DNA of 64,000 bases from Rhizobium leguminosarum (GTDB taxonomy: Bacteria; Pseudomonadota; Alphaproteobacteria; Rhizobiales; Rhizobiaceae), in NCBI RefSeq assembly GCF_004123835.1, contig NZ_MZMU01000015.1:248001-312000 (forward strand). The letters run 5' to 3'. Made by a program: the position numbers and the translations under genes. The notes under the pieces were generated by a model. That model did no database searches, was not told the DNA's origin, and saw nothing but the letters and a program-made list of their open reading frames with translations. Position 1 is the first letter of the stretch. Each line of letters starts with the position of its first letter. Below, piece by piece: positions 45,363 to 53,847 of this stretch.

Positions 45363-45536
45363 TCAATAGCTGCACGAGCGAGCATTGCCGGGTCTGAATC
45401 CACCCGCGCAGGCCGGGTTAACCGATGTATCCCGCTGATATTGAAAATCCTGGTGATCCTGCCTTGCAGGCGATGTGCAGGAAGACGTGAACGCGGACAC
45501 ACCGATCAGCACTACCAATGGAAAAAATCGGCTCAT
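45363..45536 (-). CDS. Small putative lipoprotein
   Basis: 57 residues, MSRFFPLVVLIGVSAFTSSC...: a hydrophobic signal and a Cys about residue 20, though the lipobox (TSSC) is imperfect. The remainder is polar with two more Cys. GAGGAGA precedes the ATG at 45536. The frame open to 45563 adds nothing. No family recognised. Confidence 0.55.
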   Translation of the reverse strand: MSRFFPLVVLIGVSAFTSSCTSPARQDHQDFQYQRDTSVNPACAGGFRPGNARSCSY

Positions 45537-45563
45537 CTGAACGTCTCCTCGCAAGCTTGTCAT

Positions 45564-45848
45564 GGTTGCAATCTACTATGCCAGCACGAGAATATACGAA
45601 AACATCTGGCCGCCAGATCACGCTCACCTGAGCCGAAACATTCGTATGATTGATCAATCAATCTATAATCGTGATGCGTCGTCAACCGATGATCAAATTC
45701 ACGTAAGTCTAATCTGGTCGGGTTATTCTGTCGTTATGGAAGTAGTTGCACGAAGTTAATAGTCAAGTGGACGCGATTTCGACTTGAACAGATCGCGGTT
45801 TTTCAGTAAAATTACACCATAAAAAAGTAATATAAATGGGAGGATACT
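45564..45848. other. AT-rich upstream region of DUF982 gene
   Basis: 285 bases, clearly AT-rich from about 45640 on. No gene visible. It holds the promoter for the DUF982 gene, whose ribosome-binding site GGGAGGATACT is at its end. Confidence 0.4.
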
Positions 45849-46139
45849 ATGTCGTCAACTCGGTTTGATCCGATTCTGCTTCACCGCAAACATTTCATCG
45901 ATGAGATCAGCTCCCTCGATGAAATCTTCGATTTTCTCGACGAGTGGCCGGAGGACAAACGGGGTTTGGCATATGACACGCTGTTGAAGGCATGCAGAGA
46001 TACGGCCAACGGGCGTTTCCCGCTGAGCGCTGCACGCGAGAATTTCCGGCGGTTCCTGAAGATGTCGGGCGTGCTGGCGAAGGTCGAGGGTGGCGCCAAA
46101 TTCGACGGACTGATGAACGAGCATATGGGCAATGCTTAG
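45849..46139 (+). CDS. DUF982 family protein
   Basis: 96-residue soluble protein of the DUF982 family, abundant in rhizobia and of unknown function. Family pattern: hydrophobic LHRKHFIDEISSLDEIFDFLDEWP, then YDTLLKACRDTANGRFPLSAARENFRRFL. A second member is encoded at 47699. A strong GGGAGG ribosome-binding site marks the start. The upstream region is AT-rich, suggesting a strong or specially controlled promoter. Confidence 0.82.
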   Translation: MSSTRFDPILLHRKHFIDEISSLDEIFDFLDEWPEDKRGLAYDTLLKACRDTANGRFPLSAARENFRRFLKMSGVLAKVEGGAKFDGLMNEHMGNA

Positions 46140-46183
46140 TCAGATATAGGCCTGTTGGGGGCCGTCTGCATGGCAGGTGAGGG

Positions 46184-46209
46184 CGCGCCGTGACATCAGT
46201 TGCGGCGCG
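46184..46209. terminator. Hairpin between convergent genes
   Basis: CGCGCCG (46184-46190) pairs with CGGCGCG (46203-46209), followed by TTCTGGTTT, 45 bases after the DUF982 stop. It is weak as an intrinsic terminator because the T-tract is interrupted. Confidence 0.4.
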
Positions 46210-46324
46210 TTCTGGTTTAGGTATCTCCAGATCGGATGATCGCCTATTTCTTGGCCACGAAGCGACGCGGCAAGCCTGCCAAGAGGCAGCCGGCTATTTG
46301 GTCGGGTGTCGGATCCAACAGATA

Positions 46325-47152
46325 TTAATTTACGCCGGCATTGGCCCAATCGCATCGGAAGACCAGCATGGGCTTCGAGAACCCCTTGAACCGTCGGCGC
46401 GTTGCGTGAGCAAAGAGATCGGCGGCGCCGTATTCCCGAAAAATATTCTCCGATACCAGGATCTGGTCGCTGGAGGCTGCCGCGCAGAGACGCGCGGCAA
46501 GTTGCACGGTCGAGCCGAAGAGGTCGTTGCTGTCCTCGACGGGCTCGCCGCAATCCACTCCGATGCGGATATGGATAGGCTCGGTGTTTCCGCCGTTGTA
46601 ACGCTCGAATTCCCGCTGGATCGCCATGGCGCATGCGACGGCTGCCGTTGTGACAGCGAAGGCCGCCATGATGCCGTCGCCGGTGTGTTTCACCTCGCGG
46701 CCTGAGTTCTGGCTGAGGCATCGGCGCACGATAGAGTCATGGGCGCGGACCATTTCGGTCGCAATGCGGTCGCCGAGGCGCGATGTCATCGCTGTCGATC
46801 CGACGATATCGGTAAAGAGAATTGCCCGGTGGCCGGGATCGACGTCGCTGGACGACTGGCCAGGCGTCGGCTCAGGATCGTGAATTCGGCCAAGAAAAGC
46901 CTCGACCGCCGACAAGGCGACTTCGACGATCTCGCCGGCGACGAAGCCGTGGGCCTCGCGATGCACGCATTGCGCAGTTTCCGCATCCGGCGCATCCACG
47001 AGACAGAAGGCGGTCCCGCGCCGCTGATCGAACCAGTAGGTCAGGAACTTGACGCCGTATTTGTCCTGAATATCGAGATCCATGCGATGCGCCTGGGCAA
47101 CGTCGGCGGCTGTCGTTCCTTCAAGAAAGTGCCGGTCCATGAAAATAGGCAT
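46325..47152 (-). CDS. DUF4242-adenylate/guanylate cyclase fusion
   Basis: 275-residue protein. Residues 1-85 form a DUF4242 (SCO4226-like, ferredoxin-fold, nickel-binding in Streptomyces) module, MPIFMDRHFLEGTT...VHREAHGFVAGEI. From about residue 105 comes a class III nucleotide cyclase domain: metal-binding ILFTDIVGST and KHTGDGIMAAF, with a later DLFGSTVQLAARLC. This class makes cAMP or cGMP. The metal-binding N-terminal module suggests metal- or redox-sensed signalling, which is inference. Start 47152 has GGAGGAG; the frame upstream lacks similarity. Confidence 0.85.
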   Translation of the reverse strand: MPIFMDRHFLEGTTAADVAQAHRMDLDIQDKYGVKFLTYWFDQRRGTAFCLVDAPDAETAQCVHREAHGFVAGEIVEVALSAVEAFLGRIHDPEPTPGQSSSDVDPGHRAILFTDIVGSTAMTSRLGDRIATEMVRAHDSIVRRCLSQNSGREVKHTGDGIMAAFAVTTAAVACAMAIQREFERYNGGNTEPIHIRIGVDCGEPVEDSNDLFGSTVQLAARLCAAASSDQILVSENIFREYGAADLFAHATRRRFKGFSKPMLVFRCDWANAGVN

Positions 47153-47236
47153 CGCGCGCTCCTCCCAGATCCGCCGCGTGCAGGAGATGGCATTGTACGA
47201 CCCGGACGAAACTCCGTCCACCTCCGGGACAATCAA

Positions 47237-47698
47237 TGAATGATTAGAGAGGTTCTTGCTTCCAGAAAAGCATATGTGTTGCTGTAATCCTCATAGAGTA
47301 TAGAAGGAAAGACTGAGTTTTAATCAGCGGCGCGTGGGATGAAGCCCGATATTTACCATAATCAGTCGCTTAATGACTGGTCGGGGGAGCTGTCGGGGTC
47401 TTCAAGCGTTCCATGTTCTCAAGCGCGGCGGCTGCCGGACCCGGGAGGGATGGAGAAACACGTCTGTGACGGCCATGATTGACCAGAGCATGATGCCGAA
47501 AGTGTGAGCGGTTTTCGGACCACATCAGGCTCTAACTATATAATGTAGAACAGGATTCAGATTTTAGGCCGACCTAGTCTAAAATCATCCTGTTCTAGGA
47601 TCAAAAGCCACGCTTCGGCCGGTAGGCGGCTTGCCAACGGCACGCAAATTGCATCGTATTCCATAAGCTCCACCGAAATTGGGAAAAGCTGTAGCAAA
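47237..47698. other. Intergenic region with palindromic repeats
   Basis: 460 bases without a recognisable gene between divergent cyclase and DUF982 genes. Its right half contains the dispersed palindromic elements at 47486-47597, and its left part carries the cyclase promoter. Confidence 0.4.
47486..47597. repeat. Dispersed rhizobial palindromes
   Basis: A first module runs from AGCATGATGCCGAAAGTG through GCGGTTTTCGG to GCTCTAAC. A second, 47546-47597, is a long inverted repeat: TAGAACAGGATT...GATTTTAG and CTAAAATC...ATCCTGTTCTA. Both look like repetitive elements seen across rhizobial genomes; related but distinct from the elements at 20040 and 22643. Confidence 0.7.
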
Positions 47699-47956
47699 GT
47701 GAGACAGACGGCACATTTTCGACCGGTCGGCTTGGCCTCAATGGGGCTTGGCCATTATGCCGTTATTAACTCTGTGTGGGACGCCGCGCGCACGCTCCTG
47801 CGCGACTGGCCGGTAGACGACGGCGAAGAGTATTTCGAGGCCGTCAAGTCGTGCCTGGATGCGATTATCGGCGATCTCCCACCGGAACACGTGCGGGCGG
47901 CCTTCATCCGGGCGGCACAGGAGGCCGGCATTGCCGTCATAGAAGCGGCGGACTGA
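47699..47956 (+). CDS. DUF982 family protein
   Basis: 85 residues, GTG start; pattern HFRPVGLASMGLGHYAVINSVWDAARTLLRDWPVDDGEEYFEAVKSCLDAI fits DUF982 well, including the FxxPV opening. An internal ATG at 47741 would remove that conserved part, so the GTG is preferred. Function unknown. Followed by two more small genes. Confidence 0.8.
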   Translation: MRQTAHFRPVGLASMGLGHYAVINSVWDAARTLLRDWPVDDGEEYFEAVKSCLDAIIGDLPPEHVRAAFIRAAQEAGIAVIEAAD

Positions 47957-48063
47957 ATACTCTCCGCGCTTCCCCATCTATCCTCAAAGCCAGGTCCTCC
48001 CGACGCTTGACTTTTCCTGCCGAAGTTCTAATCTAGAACAAAACAGGAACATTGGAGATGATC

Positions 48064-48234
48064 ATGACGCATACGGAACAGGTGATCGCCAACGCCCTCG
48101 CGCTTGTCGAAGCGTCCCGCGCAGCCCGCGAGCGGGATCAACAGCGGCGTGCCGCCTGGCAGAGAAAGGTCGAACTCAGCCGGCCGCTGCCGCCATTGCC
48201 GCGCCCGGTTCAATTGCCATTGGCGCTGAACTGA
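48064..48234 (+). CDS. Small hypothetical protein
   Basis: 56 residues, MTHTEQVIANALALVEASRAAR..., a helical Ala/Arg-rich half then a Pro/Leu-rich tail. GGAG six bases before the ATG. Its stop overlaps the next start (ATGA), so the two are translationally coupled. No known family recognised. Confidence 0.65.
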   Translation: MTHTEQVIANALALVEASRAARERDQQRRAAWQRKVELSRPLPPLPRPVQLPLALN

Positions 48235-48485
48235 TGCAGCCGGCAAAAGCCTTGGAACCCCATTGGGCACGCCCCGAACAAGCGGGGCTCGAGCAAGCCT
48301 GGCCCGATCAAGCCTGGGAAGTCGAAGCCGTGCTTGCCTGGCATGACGACAACGCCAAGGCGGCGATACGCTCGCTGCTCGATGACTGCAAACATCTCCG
48401 CCAGCAACTGGCGCTAGCGGAAAGCGTGATGAGCCGCGGGATGGCCCGCGGATGGGTGCCGCGATACGAGCGCGACGCCCTCTGA
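48234..48485 (+). CDS. Small hypothetical protein
   Basis: 83 residues. The C-terminal half VLAWHDDNAKAAIRSLLDDCKHLRQQLALAESVMSRGMARGW is helical and, as I recall, recurs in rhizobial hypothetical proteins; the N-terminus is Trp- and Pro-rich (ARPEQAGLEQAWPDQAW). Coupled to the preceding 56-residue gene. Function unknown. Confidence 0.65.
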   Translation: MQPAKALEPHWARPEQAGLEQAWPDQAWEVEAVLAWHDDNAKAAIRSLLDDCKHLRQQLALAESVMSRGMARGWVPRYERDAL

Positions 48486-48516
48486 AACCGAGGCGATCCG
48501 GACCCGGCAGGAGGCG

Positions 48517-48830
48517 TCAGCCGCCGGCAGCGCTCGTCTCCGGATCGATTGCGGGGAGCAGGCTTCGGGCGATGACGGCTCCGACCAGTGCGATCGCCAC
48601 CACGGCGCCGATCCATGCGCCATACAGCTCTGCCCGAGAATGACGCCGGCAAGGACCGGCGTGACGATGTCGGTGATGGCGACAAGCGACTGCGTTGCTC
48701 CCATGACGATGCCCTGGCGTTGCTGCGGCACATGCACGGAGAGCGCCGCGGCGACCGTCAGTGCAAAGAACGGCGAAGGCGAGGGTGGCGATGTCGGTTG
48801 CGCTTTCGGCCAAGCATCCCTCATTTTCCA
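48517..48830 (-). pseudogene. MFS transporter C-terminal remnant with frameshift
   Basis: Two minus-strand frames together recreate the end of a major facilitator: FFALTVAAALSVHVPQQRQGIVMGATQSLVAITDIVTPVLAGVILG in one frame to about 48640, then LYGAWIGAVVAIALVGAVIARSLLPA in another. The QQRQGIVMGATQS stretch is a typical MFS loop. The N-terminal ten helices and a start codon are missing, so this is a decayed tail. It lies just downstream of the ABC permease. Confidence 0.7.
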
Positions 48831-48883
48831 TTCTTGTGGCGATCATTAAAAATGGAGGCCGGCGTCAGCCAGCCTCCATTGCG

Positions 48884-49660
48884 TCATGCGGGGCGCTCTT
48901 CGGCGGCGTTTGGCCGCCATTTGATGAGCTTGCTTTCGACCACATCGAGAATCCTGTCGATGATCAGGACGAAGATCGCCAGGATGATGATACCGGCGAA
49001 TACGCCGACAGCATCGAAGTTGCCTTCCGCCTGGGCGATGAGATACCCAAGTCCTGCCGACGCGCCGAGATATTCCCCAATGATCGCGCCGACCACTGCA
49101 AACCCTACAGAGGTGCGCAGCGACGACAGGATCCAGCTGGCAGCGGCGGGGAAGTAGACATGACGCAGCAGATCCACCCGCTTGGCACCGAGGATTTTCG
49201 CATTGGCAAGAACGACAGGATTGACTTCGCGCACACCCTGCATGGCATTGAAAAAGGTGATGAAGAAGACAAGCGTGACCGCTAGTGCCACTTTGGACCA
49301 GAGACCCAGGCCGAGCCAAAGAACGAAGATTGGCGCGAGAACGACGCGGGGAATGGCATTGAGTGCCTTTATGAACGGGTCGAGAATGCGCGCCGCGCTA
49401 CGGCTGAGACCGAGCCAGACACCAGCGGCGACACCGAGACCCGTGCCGATTATGTAGCCGAGCACGGTCTCAGTCAGCGTTATCGAGATATGCTTGTAGA
49501 AGCCCGGATCAACAACCCAGGTAACAATCTGGTTGAAGATATCAAGGGGCGCCGGGAAGAAGAAAACGTCGATGACGCCGAGGGTGACGCCGAGCTGCCA
49601 GCCTCCAAGAATAAGAACCAGCAGACACAGCTGGATGATGCGTTCAGTCACGACGTTCAT
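48884..49660 (-). CDS. ABC transporter permease (NitT/TauT, SsuC-like)
   Basis: 258-residue inner-membrane permease with about six hydrophobic segments and the EAA-type loop VNPVVLANAKILGAKRVDLLRHVYFPAA, characteristic of the nitrate/sulfonate/taurine importer family. Start 49660 is preceded by GGAG and lies 17 bases inside the end of the ATPase gene; the longer frame to 49855 is in the ATPase gene and lacks similarity. Together with the ATPase and binding protein it forms a complete importer. Confidence 0.92.
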   Translation of the reverse strand: MNVVTERIIQLCLLVLILGGWQLGVTLGVIDVFFFPAPLDIFNQIVTWVVDPGFYKHISITLTETVLGYIIGTGLGVAAGVWLGLSRSAARILDPFIKALNAIPRVVLAPIFVLWLGLGLWSKVALAVTLVFFITFFNAMQGVREVNPVVLANAKILGAKRVDLLRHVYFPAAASWILSSLRTSVGFAVVGAIIGEYLGASAGLGYLIAQAEGNFDAVGVFAGIIILAIFVLIIDRILDVVESKLIKWRPNAAEERPA

Positions 49661-50474
49661 AGCTTTTCTCCACTTCGCCGCGCAGGCTCGCCCAGATATT
49701 GCGGTACAGATCCATAAAGCGGGGATCGAGTTTGATTTCCGCGACGTCGCGGGGGCGCTCGAGTTCCACCGGGAAGCTTTCGATGACCCGTGAACGAGGA
49801 CCGGCTGCAAGAATTGCAACACGGTCGCCAAGGGCAATGGCTTCCTCCAGGTCATGCGTGATCATCACCACGGCCCTGCGCTCTTCCTGCCAAAGACGCA
49901 GCAGTTCGTTTTGCATGAGGTGCCGCGTGTGAATATCGAGGGCCGAAAAGGGCTCGTCCATCAGGATGACTTTGGGGCCGGCGATCAGGGCCTGCGCCAT
50001 CTGGACACGCTTGCGCTGGCCACCGGAAAGCTGATGCGGATAGCGATGCTCAAACCCTTTAAGTCCGACTTTCGCAAGCCAGTTCATCGACCGCTCGCGC
50101 CGCTCCGCGCTCGGCACACCTTTGAACAGCAGTCCCAGTTCGACATTCTCGATCGATGTCTTCCAGGGCAGCAGGGCATCCTGCTGAAAGAGATAGCCGA
50201 TATCGTTCTGGACACCCTTAACCGGAGCGCCGTCGATCGTCACCGTGCCGCTGGCAGGTTTCAAAAGACCGGCAATGGCGTTGAGCACGGTACTTTTGCC
50301 ACAGCCCGTCGGGCCGACGATGGCGAGAAACTCGCCATCGGCAACTGTCAGGTTCACGTCCTGCACTGCGACATAGGAGCCGAATGACATCGTGACCGCG
50401 TCGATCGATACCATTGGCCTTTTATTGTGTTTGCCCGTCGGGACGGACATGGGTTTTACGACAGCCAATGCCAT
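49644..50474 (-). CDS. ABC transporter ATP-binding protein (SsuB/TauB-like)
   Basis: 276-residue ATPase with Walker A GPTGCGKST, signature LSGGQRKRVQMAQAL, Walker B VILMDEPFSALD and switch His in ITHD. The family is that of nitrate/sulfonate/taurine importers. Its first 20 residues are an extension ending near the first core strand, so ATG within MVSIDAVTM is an alternative start. It lies between binding-protein and permease genes. Confidence 0.93.
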   Translation of the reverse strand: MALAVVKPMSVPTGKHNKRPMVSIDAVTMSFGSYVAVQDVNLTVADGEFLAIVGPTGCGKSTVLNAIAGLLKPASGTVTIDGAPVKGVQNDIGYLFQQDALLPWKTSIENVELGLLFKGVPSAERRERSMNWLAKVGLKGFEHRYPHQLSGGQRKRVQMAQALIAGPKVILMDEPFSALDIHTRHLMQNELLRLWQEERRAVVMITHDLEEAIALGDRVAILAAGPRSRVIESFPVELERPRDVAEIKLDPRFMDLYRNIWASLRGEVEKSYERRD

Positions 50475-50489
50475 GGCCTCCTCCTAGAG

Positions 50490-51491
50490 TCAGTTGATGG
50501 TCTTGTCCGTGACCTTGTCCACGAAGGCGTTCGTGTAGGTTTTGGAAAGATCGATGGTCGCGGCGGCAACCTTTTCGTTGAAGCTCTTCAAGACGGCGAG
50601 CGGTGTCTGAGTGTCGGTCTCGCTGAACTTGCCGTCGACTGAGAAGATCGGTTTGGCGTTTTCGACGGCCTTCACGTAGGTCTCCCTGTCGCCTGAGACG
50701 AATTCCTTCGGCAGTTTTTCGACGATCTCTTCGGCGCTGTGATTCTTCATCCACTCCAGGGCCTTAACGGTCGCGTTGGTGACTTTCTGGATGGTTTCCG
50801 GGTTTTCGTCGATATAGGCTTGAGTCGCGTAGAGAACCGAGGTCGGGTAGATTCCGCCGTAGATTTCCTTCGCCCCCTCATCGCTGCGGGCGTCGATGAG
50901 GATCTTCCCGACACCCTTTGCTTCGATGAATGTCGCGGCCGGATCATAGTTGACCAGAAGGTCGACCTTACCCTGTTCCAGCGCCGCAACGGCAGCCGAC
51001 CCGGACCCGACGCCGATCAGCGATACGTCATCGGCCGATAGGTTGTGGCGCTGCAGATAAAAGCGCACGAAGAAGTCTGATGATGAGCCGGGTGCGGTGA
51101 TACCGATTTTTGCACCCTTGATCGTATCAGGCTTTGCCGGATCGAAAGTGGCGTTCTTTCCACCGGCAAGCACGAGACCGGAATTGCGGGCCAGCTGTAC
51201 GAAGCCGACAACGGCCTTGTTCTGCGACTGCATCTGGATGGTGTGGTCGTAGAAGCCGACGGCAATATCCGTGGAACCGGCAACGAGCGCCTGAAGCGTC
51301 TTGGAGCCGCCGGATGCAAAATTCTCGACGGTTACGTCCAAACCTTCCTTTTCATAAAGCCCAAGGCCGGCGGCCACGGGAAAGGGCAAGTTGTTGAGAT
51401 TGTAGGATCCGACGCTGATGCGGACCGGTTCGGCAAGCGCCGTTCCTGCAAAAGCAACGGTTGCCGCGAGCGCGAGCATGAGTTTACGCAT
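50490..51491 (-). CDS. ABC transporter substrate-binding protein (NitT/TauT type)
   Basis: 333-residue exported protein with a clean signal peptide (MRKLMLALAATVAFAGTALA) and a SsuA/TauA/THI5-like fold: VRISVGSYNLNNLPFPVAAGLGLYEKEGLDV...GGSKTLQALVAGSTDIAVG. Substrate unknown. The prpF-like gene directly upstream suggests an unsaturated tricarboxylate or similar acid rather than a sulfonate. Start 51491, preceded by GGAGG; upstream frame without similarity. Confidence 0.9.
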   Translation of the reverse strand: MRKLMLALAATVAFAGTALAEPVRISVGSYNLNNLPFPVAAGLGLYEKEGLDVTVENFASGGSKTLQALVAGSTDIAVGFYDHTIQMQSQNKAVVGFVQLARNSGLVLAGGKNATFDPAKPDTIKGAKIGITAPGSSSDFFVRFYLQRHNLSADDVSLIGVGSGSAAVAALEQGKVDLLVNYDPAATFIEAKGVGKILIDARSDEGAKEIYGGIYPTSVLYATQAYIDENPETIQKVTNATVKALEWMKNHSAEEIVEKLPKEFVSGDRETYVKAVENAKPIFSVDGKFSETDTQTPLAVLKSFNEKVAAATIDLSKTYTNAFVDKVTDKTIN

Positions 51492-51543
51492 GATTTTCCT
51501 CCACTGATAAATTATGTGGCACCCTCCCGGTGGCCACTTCAAG

Positions 51544-52626
51544 TTACGCCGCGCGAACGATCCTGCCGAGCGGTTTTGCAAAGACCTGGCCCTCAAAGAG
51601 CCGCCGGGCCGTTCTCAGTATTCCCGCAATGGTCTTGCCGTCGCGGGTATCCAGTTTCACGTCCAGGCGACCGCTTGGATGTTCCAAAACAAGTGTAGTT
51701 GGTGGCGATTGCTTGCCGATCAGCAACGAGGCAATGGTGCCTTCGTTGATACAGGCGGTCGCGATACCCACGGCACCGGTTGTCGCGAGCGACGGGTGAC
51801 ATTGCAGCGGCATGAAATAACGGACGCTCAGGTGTCCGCCATTTCTGGGTCTGCAGATCAACACCGGCTTCGGCGTCACCTGACTGCTGACATCGCCCAT
51901 GCCCATGAGCCGGCCCGCTTCCAATCGCAGACGCTCAAGGCGCTGCAGCAATACGGCGTTGCCATTGAGTTCTGCTGCCGATTCATAACCGCTGATCCCA
52001 AATGCTTCGGCAGCGACGAGCATCATCGGCATTGCACAGTCGATACAGGTTACGTCGATGCCGTCGATTGTGTCGTGCGGATGGCCGGTCGGGAAAAGCG
52101 TGCCGGTGCGAGCGCCGGCAGCATCCATGAAAGTCAGGGCGATCGGGGCTGCCAATCCTGGGACGCCGTCAATCGCGGCGTCGCCGAGATAAGCGACCTG
52201 GCCATCCGGCGTTGGAACCTCGGCCTCAATCAGCTTGCCGGTGTTGACGTTATGAATTTTGACACGGGTGACTGGGCCTGTCGTCTTCACCAGACCAGCC
52301 TCAATGGCGAACGGTCCGACAGCTGCCAGCATGTTTCCGCAATTTGGCGAGGTGTCGACCAACTGCTGATCGATGCGGACCTGTGCAAAAAGATAATCGA
52401 TATCCGCGCCTTCTGCACTGGACGGCCCGACAATAGCAACTTTGCTCGTCACGGGATTGCCGCCACCGATCCCGTCGATCTGGAGAGGGTGCCCGGAACC
52501 CATGATGGATAGGAGTATCGCGTCCCGCTCGGCTTTGTCGCAAGGGAGATCCGACGACAGGAAGAATGGCCCCTTCGAGGTTCCGCCCCGCATGAGAACA
52601 CAGGGTATGGAGATCAGGTCATTCAT
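51544..52626 (-). CDS. PrpF-family isomerase (4-oxalomesaconate tautomerase/aconitate isomerase-like)
   Basis: 360-residue enzyme of the PrpF/DUF453 family (diaminopimelate-epimerase-like fold) that moves a double bond or proton in oxalomesaconate, aconitate or methylaconitate. Motifs: CVLMRGGTSKGPFF at the N-terminus, GIGGGNPVTSKVAIV, and DTSPNCGNMLAAVGPFAIE with the conserved Cys. ATG 52626 is supported by GGAAG; the frame runs to 52644. Divergent from the LysR gene and 52 bases ahead of the ABC binding-protein gene, so all four probably form one operon for uptake and processing of an unsaturated organic acid. Confidence 0.85.
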   Translation of the reverse strand: MNDLISIPCVLMRGGTSKGPFFLSSDLPCDKAERDAILLSIMGSGHPLQIDGIGGGNPVTSKVAIVGPSSAEGADIDYLFAQVRIDQQLVDTSPNCGNMLAAVGPFAIEAGLVKTTGPVTRVKIHNVNTGKLIEAEVPTPDGQVAYLGDAAIDGVPGLAAPIALTFMDAAGARTGTLFPTGHPHDTIDGIDVTCIDCAMPMMLVAAEAFGISGYESAAELNGNAVLLQRLERLRLEAGRLMGMGDVSSQVTPKPVLICRPRNGGHLSVRYFMPLQCHPSLATTGAVGIATACINEGTIASLLIGKQSPPTTLVLEHPSGRLDVKLDTRDGKTIAGILRTARRLFEGQVFAKPLGRIVRAA

Positions 52627-52675
52627 CGTCGCTTCCATTACCAATGTGGTTTTCGTATCAATCGGCTTCGTTATT

Positions 52676-52710
52676 GCATTTAGCGGAAAGTCGATTAATT
52701 TGTGAAATGC
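52676..52710. promoter_or_regulatory. Candidate LysR operator in divergent gap
   Basis: GCATTT (52676-52681) and AAATGC (52705-52710) form an inverted repeat in the 108-base gap between prpF-like and LysR genes. The spacing is larger than the classic T-N11-A site, so it is only a candidate. Confidence 0.35.
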
Positions 52711-52734
52711 GAATTACGGATGGAGTGATGCGTT

Positions 52735-53652
52735 TTGAGCATTAATTGCGAAATTTTGGATTTGCGGGCCTTTCTGGCGGTCGTGGAGTTGGAAAACTTC
52801 CACCGCTCGGCTGAACTGCTCAACCTGTCACAACCGGCCCTCAGCCGACGAATTCAAAAGTTGGAACTCGCCATAGGCGCGCCGCTGCTTGAACGAACGA
52901 CACGGCATGTTTCCACCACCGCTTTGGGGGCCGAACTCATCCCCTTGGTGAGACGCATGCTGGAAGAATTCGATACATCGCTTTTTGCGGTTCGCGATGC
53001 CGGATCACAGCGCAGCGGGCTCGTCACGATCGCGTGTCTGCCGACGGCCGCGTTTTATTTTCTTCCGACAGTCATCAAGCAGTTCAGTGTTGAATATCCC
53101 CACATCCGGTTTCGGATTCTCGACTTGCCGGCGACCGACGGTTTGCAAGCCGTTGCGCGAGGGGAAGTCGAGTTCGGTATCAATATTATGGGATTATCCG
53201 ATCCCGACCTCGTCTTCGAGCGGCTGATCGAGGATCCGTTCGTTCTTGCGGCTCGCAATGACCATCCGTTAGCATTGAGAGATGAACTGGAATGGGGAGA
53301 TCTAACACCCTATCAGCTTATCACGGTTCATCGTTCCAGCGGCAACCGAACGCTTCTCGATGCGGCATTGGCCAAATCCAACCTGAAATTGCGATGGTCC
53401 TATGAGGTAACCCATCTTTCGACTTCGCTCGGTCTGGTCGAAGCCGGATTGGGAATTTCGGTTCTGCCAAAACTCGCGACCCCCCAGGAGGATCATCCGT
53501 TCCTCGTTACCAGACCAATCCGAAACCCGGAAATATCCCGTACAATCGGCATCGTCCGCCGCCGCGGAGGAACGCTGTCTCCGGCGGCCGAACGGTTTAT
53601 GACGATGTTGATCGGAACCTGGGCTGGGAAAAAGCTCACTGGAAATCCATGA
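52735..53652 (+). CDS. LysR-family transcriptional regulator
   Basis: 305-residue regulator: N-terminal winged helix-turn-helix (LRAFLAVVELENFHRSAELLNLSQPALSRRIQKLELAIGAPLLER) and a periplasmic-binding-like effector domain. Starts with TTG at 52735, nine bases after GGAG; an ATG at 52728 is out of frame. Divergent from the prpF/ABC operon, so it is the obvious regulator, with the pathway substrate as likely effector. The C-terminal stretch is basic. Confidence 0.9.
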   Translation: MSINCEILDLRAFLAVVELENFHRSAELLNLSQPALSRRIQKLELAIGAPLLERTTRHVSTTALGAELIPLVRRMLEEFDTSLFAVRDAGSQRSGLVTIACLPTAAFYFLPTVIKQFSVEYPHIRFRILDLPATDGLQAVARGEVEFGINIMGLSDPDLVFERLIEDPFVLAARNDHPLALRDELEWGDLTPYQLITVHRSSGNRTLLDAALAKSNLKLRWSYEVTHLSTSLGLVEAGLGISVLPKLATPQEDHPFLVTRPIRNPEISRTIGIVRRRGGTLSPAAERFMTMLIGTWAGKKLTGNP

Positions 53653-53847
53653 TTCGAAGTCGGGGTCAGCAGGACAGCTCCCACCGACACGCTACGGTAG
53701 GACGGTGAGATCCGGGCGGTCGCCTTGAAACCCGCGTCGACCGCTTCTCCGGCGCGCCGGCCATCGCGGCGATTTTTTTCCGAAACCGGCTCCAGCAGCG
53801 CGTCTTTTCAGTCGCGCCGATGACGCCGTGGCGCTTTGAGTTGCCGC

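Noticed and set aside
46190..46705. 171-residue plus-strand frame opposite the cyclase gene
   Set aside because: It is the antisense shadow of the cyclase domain.
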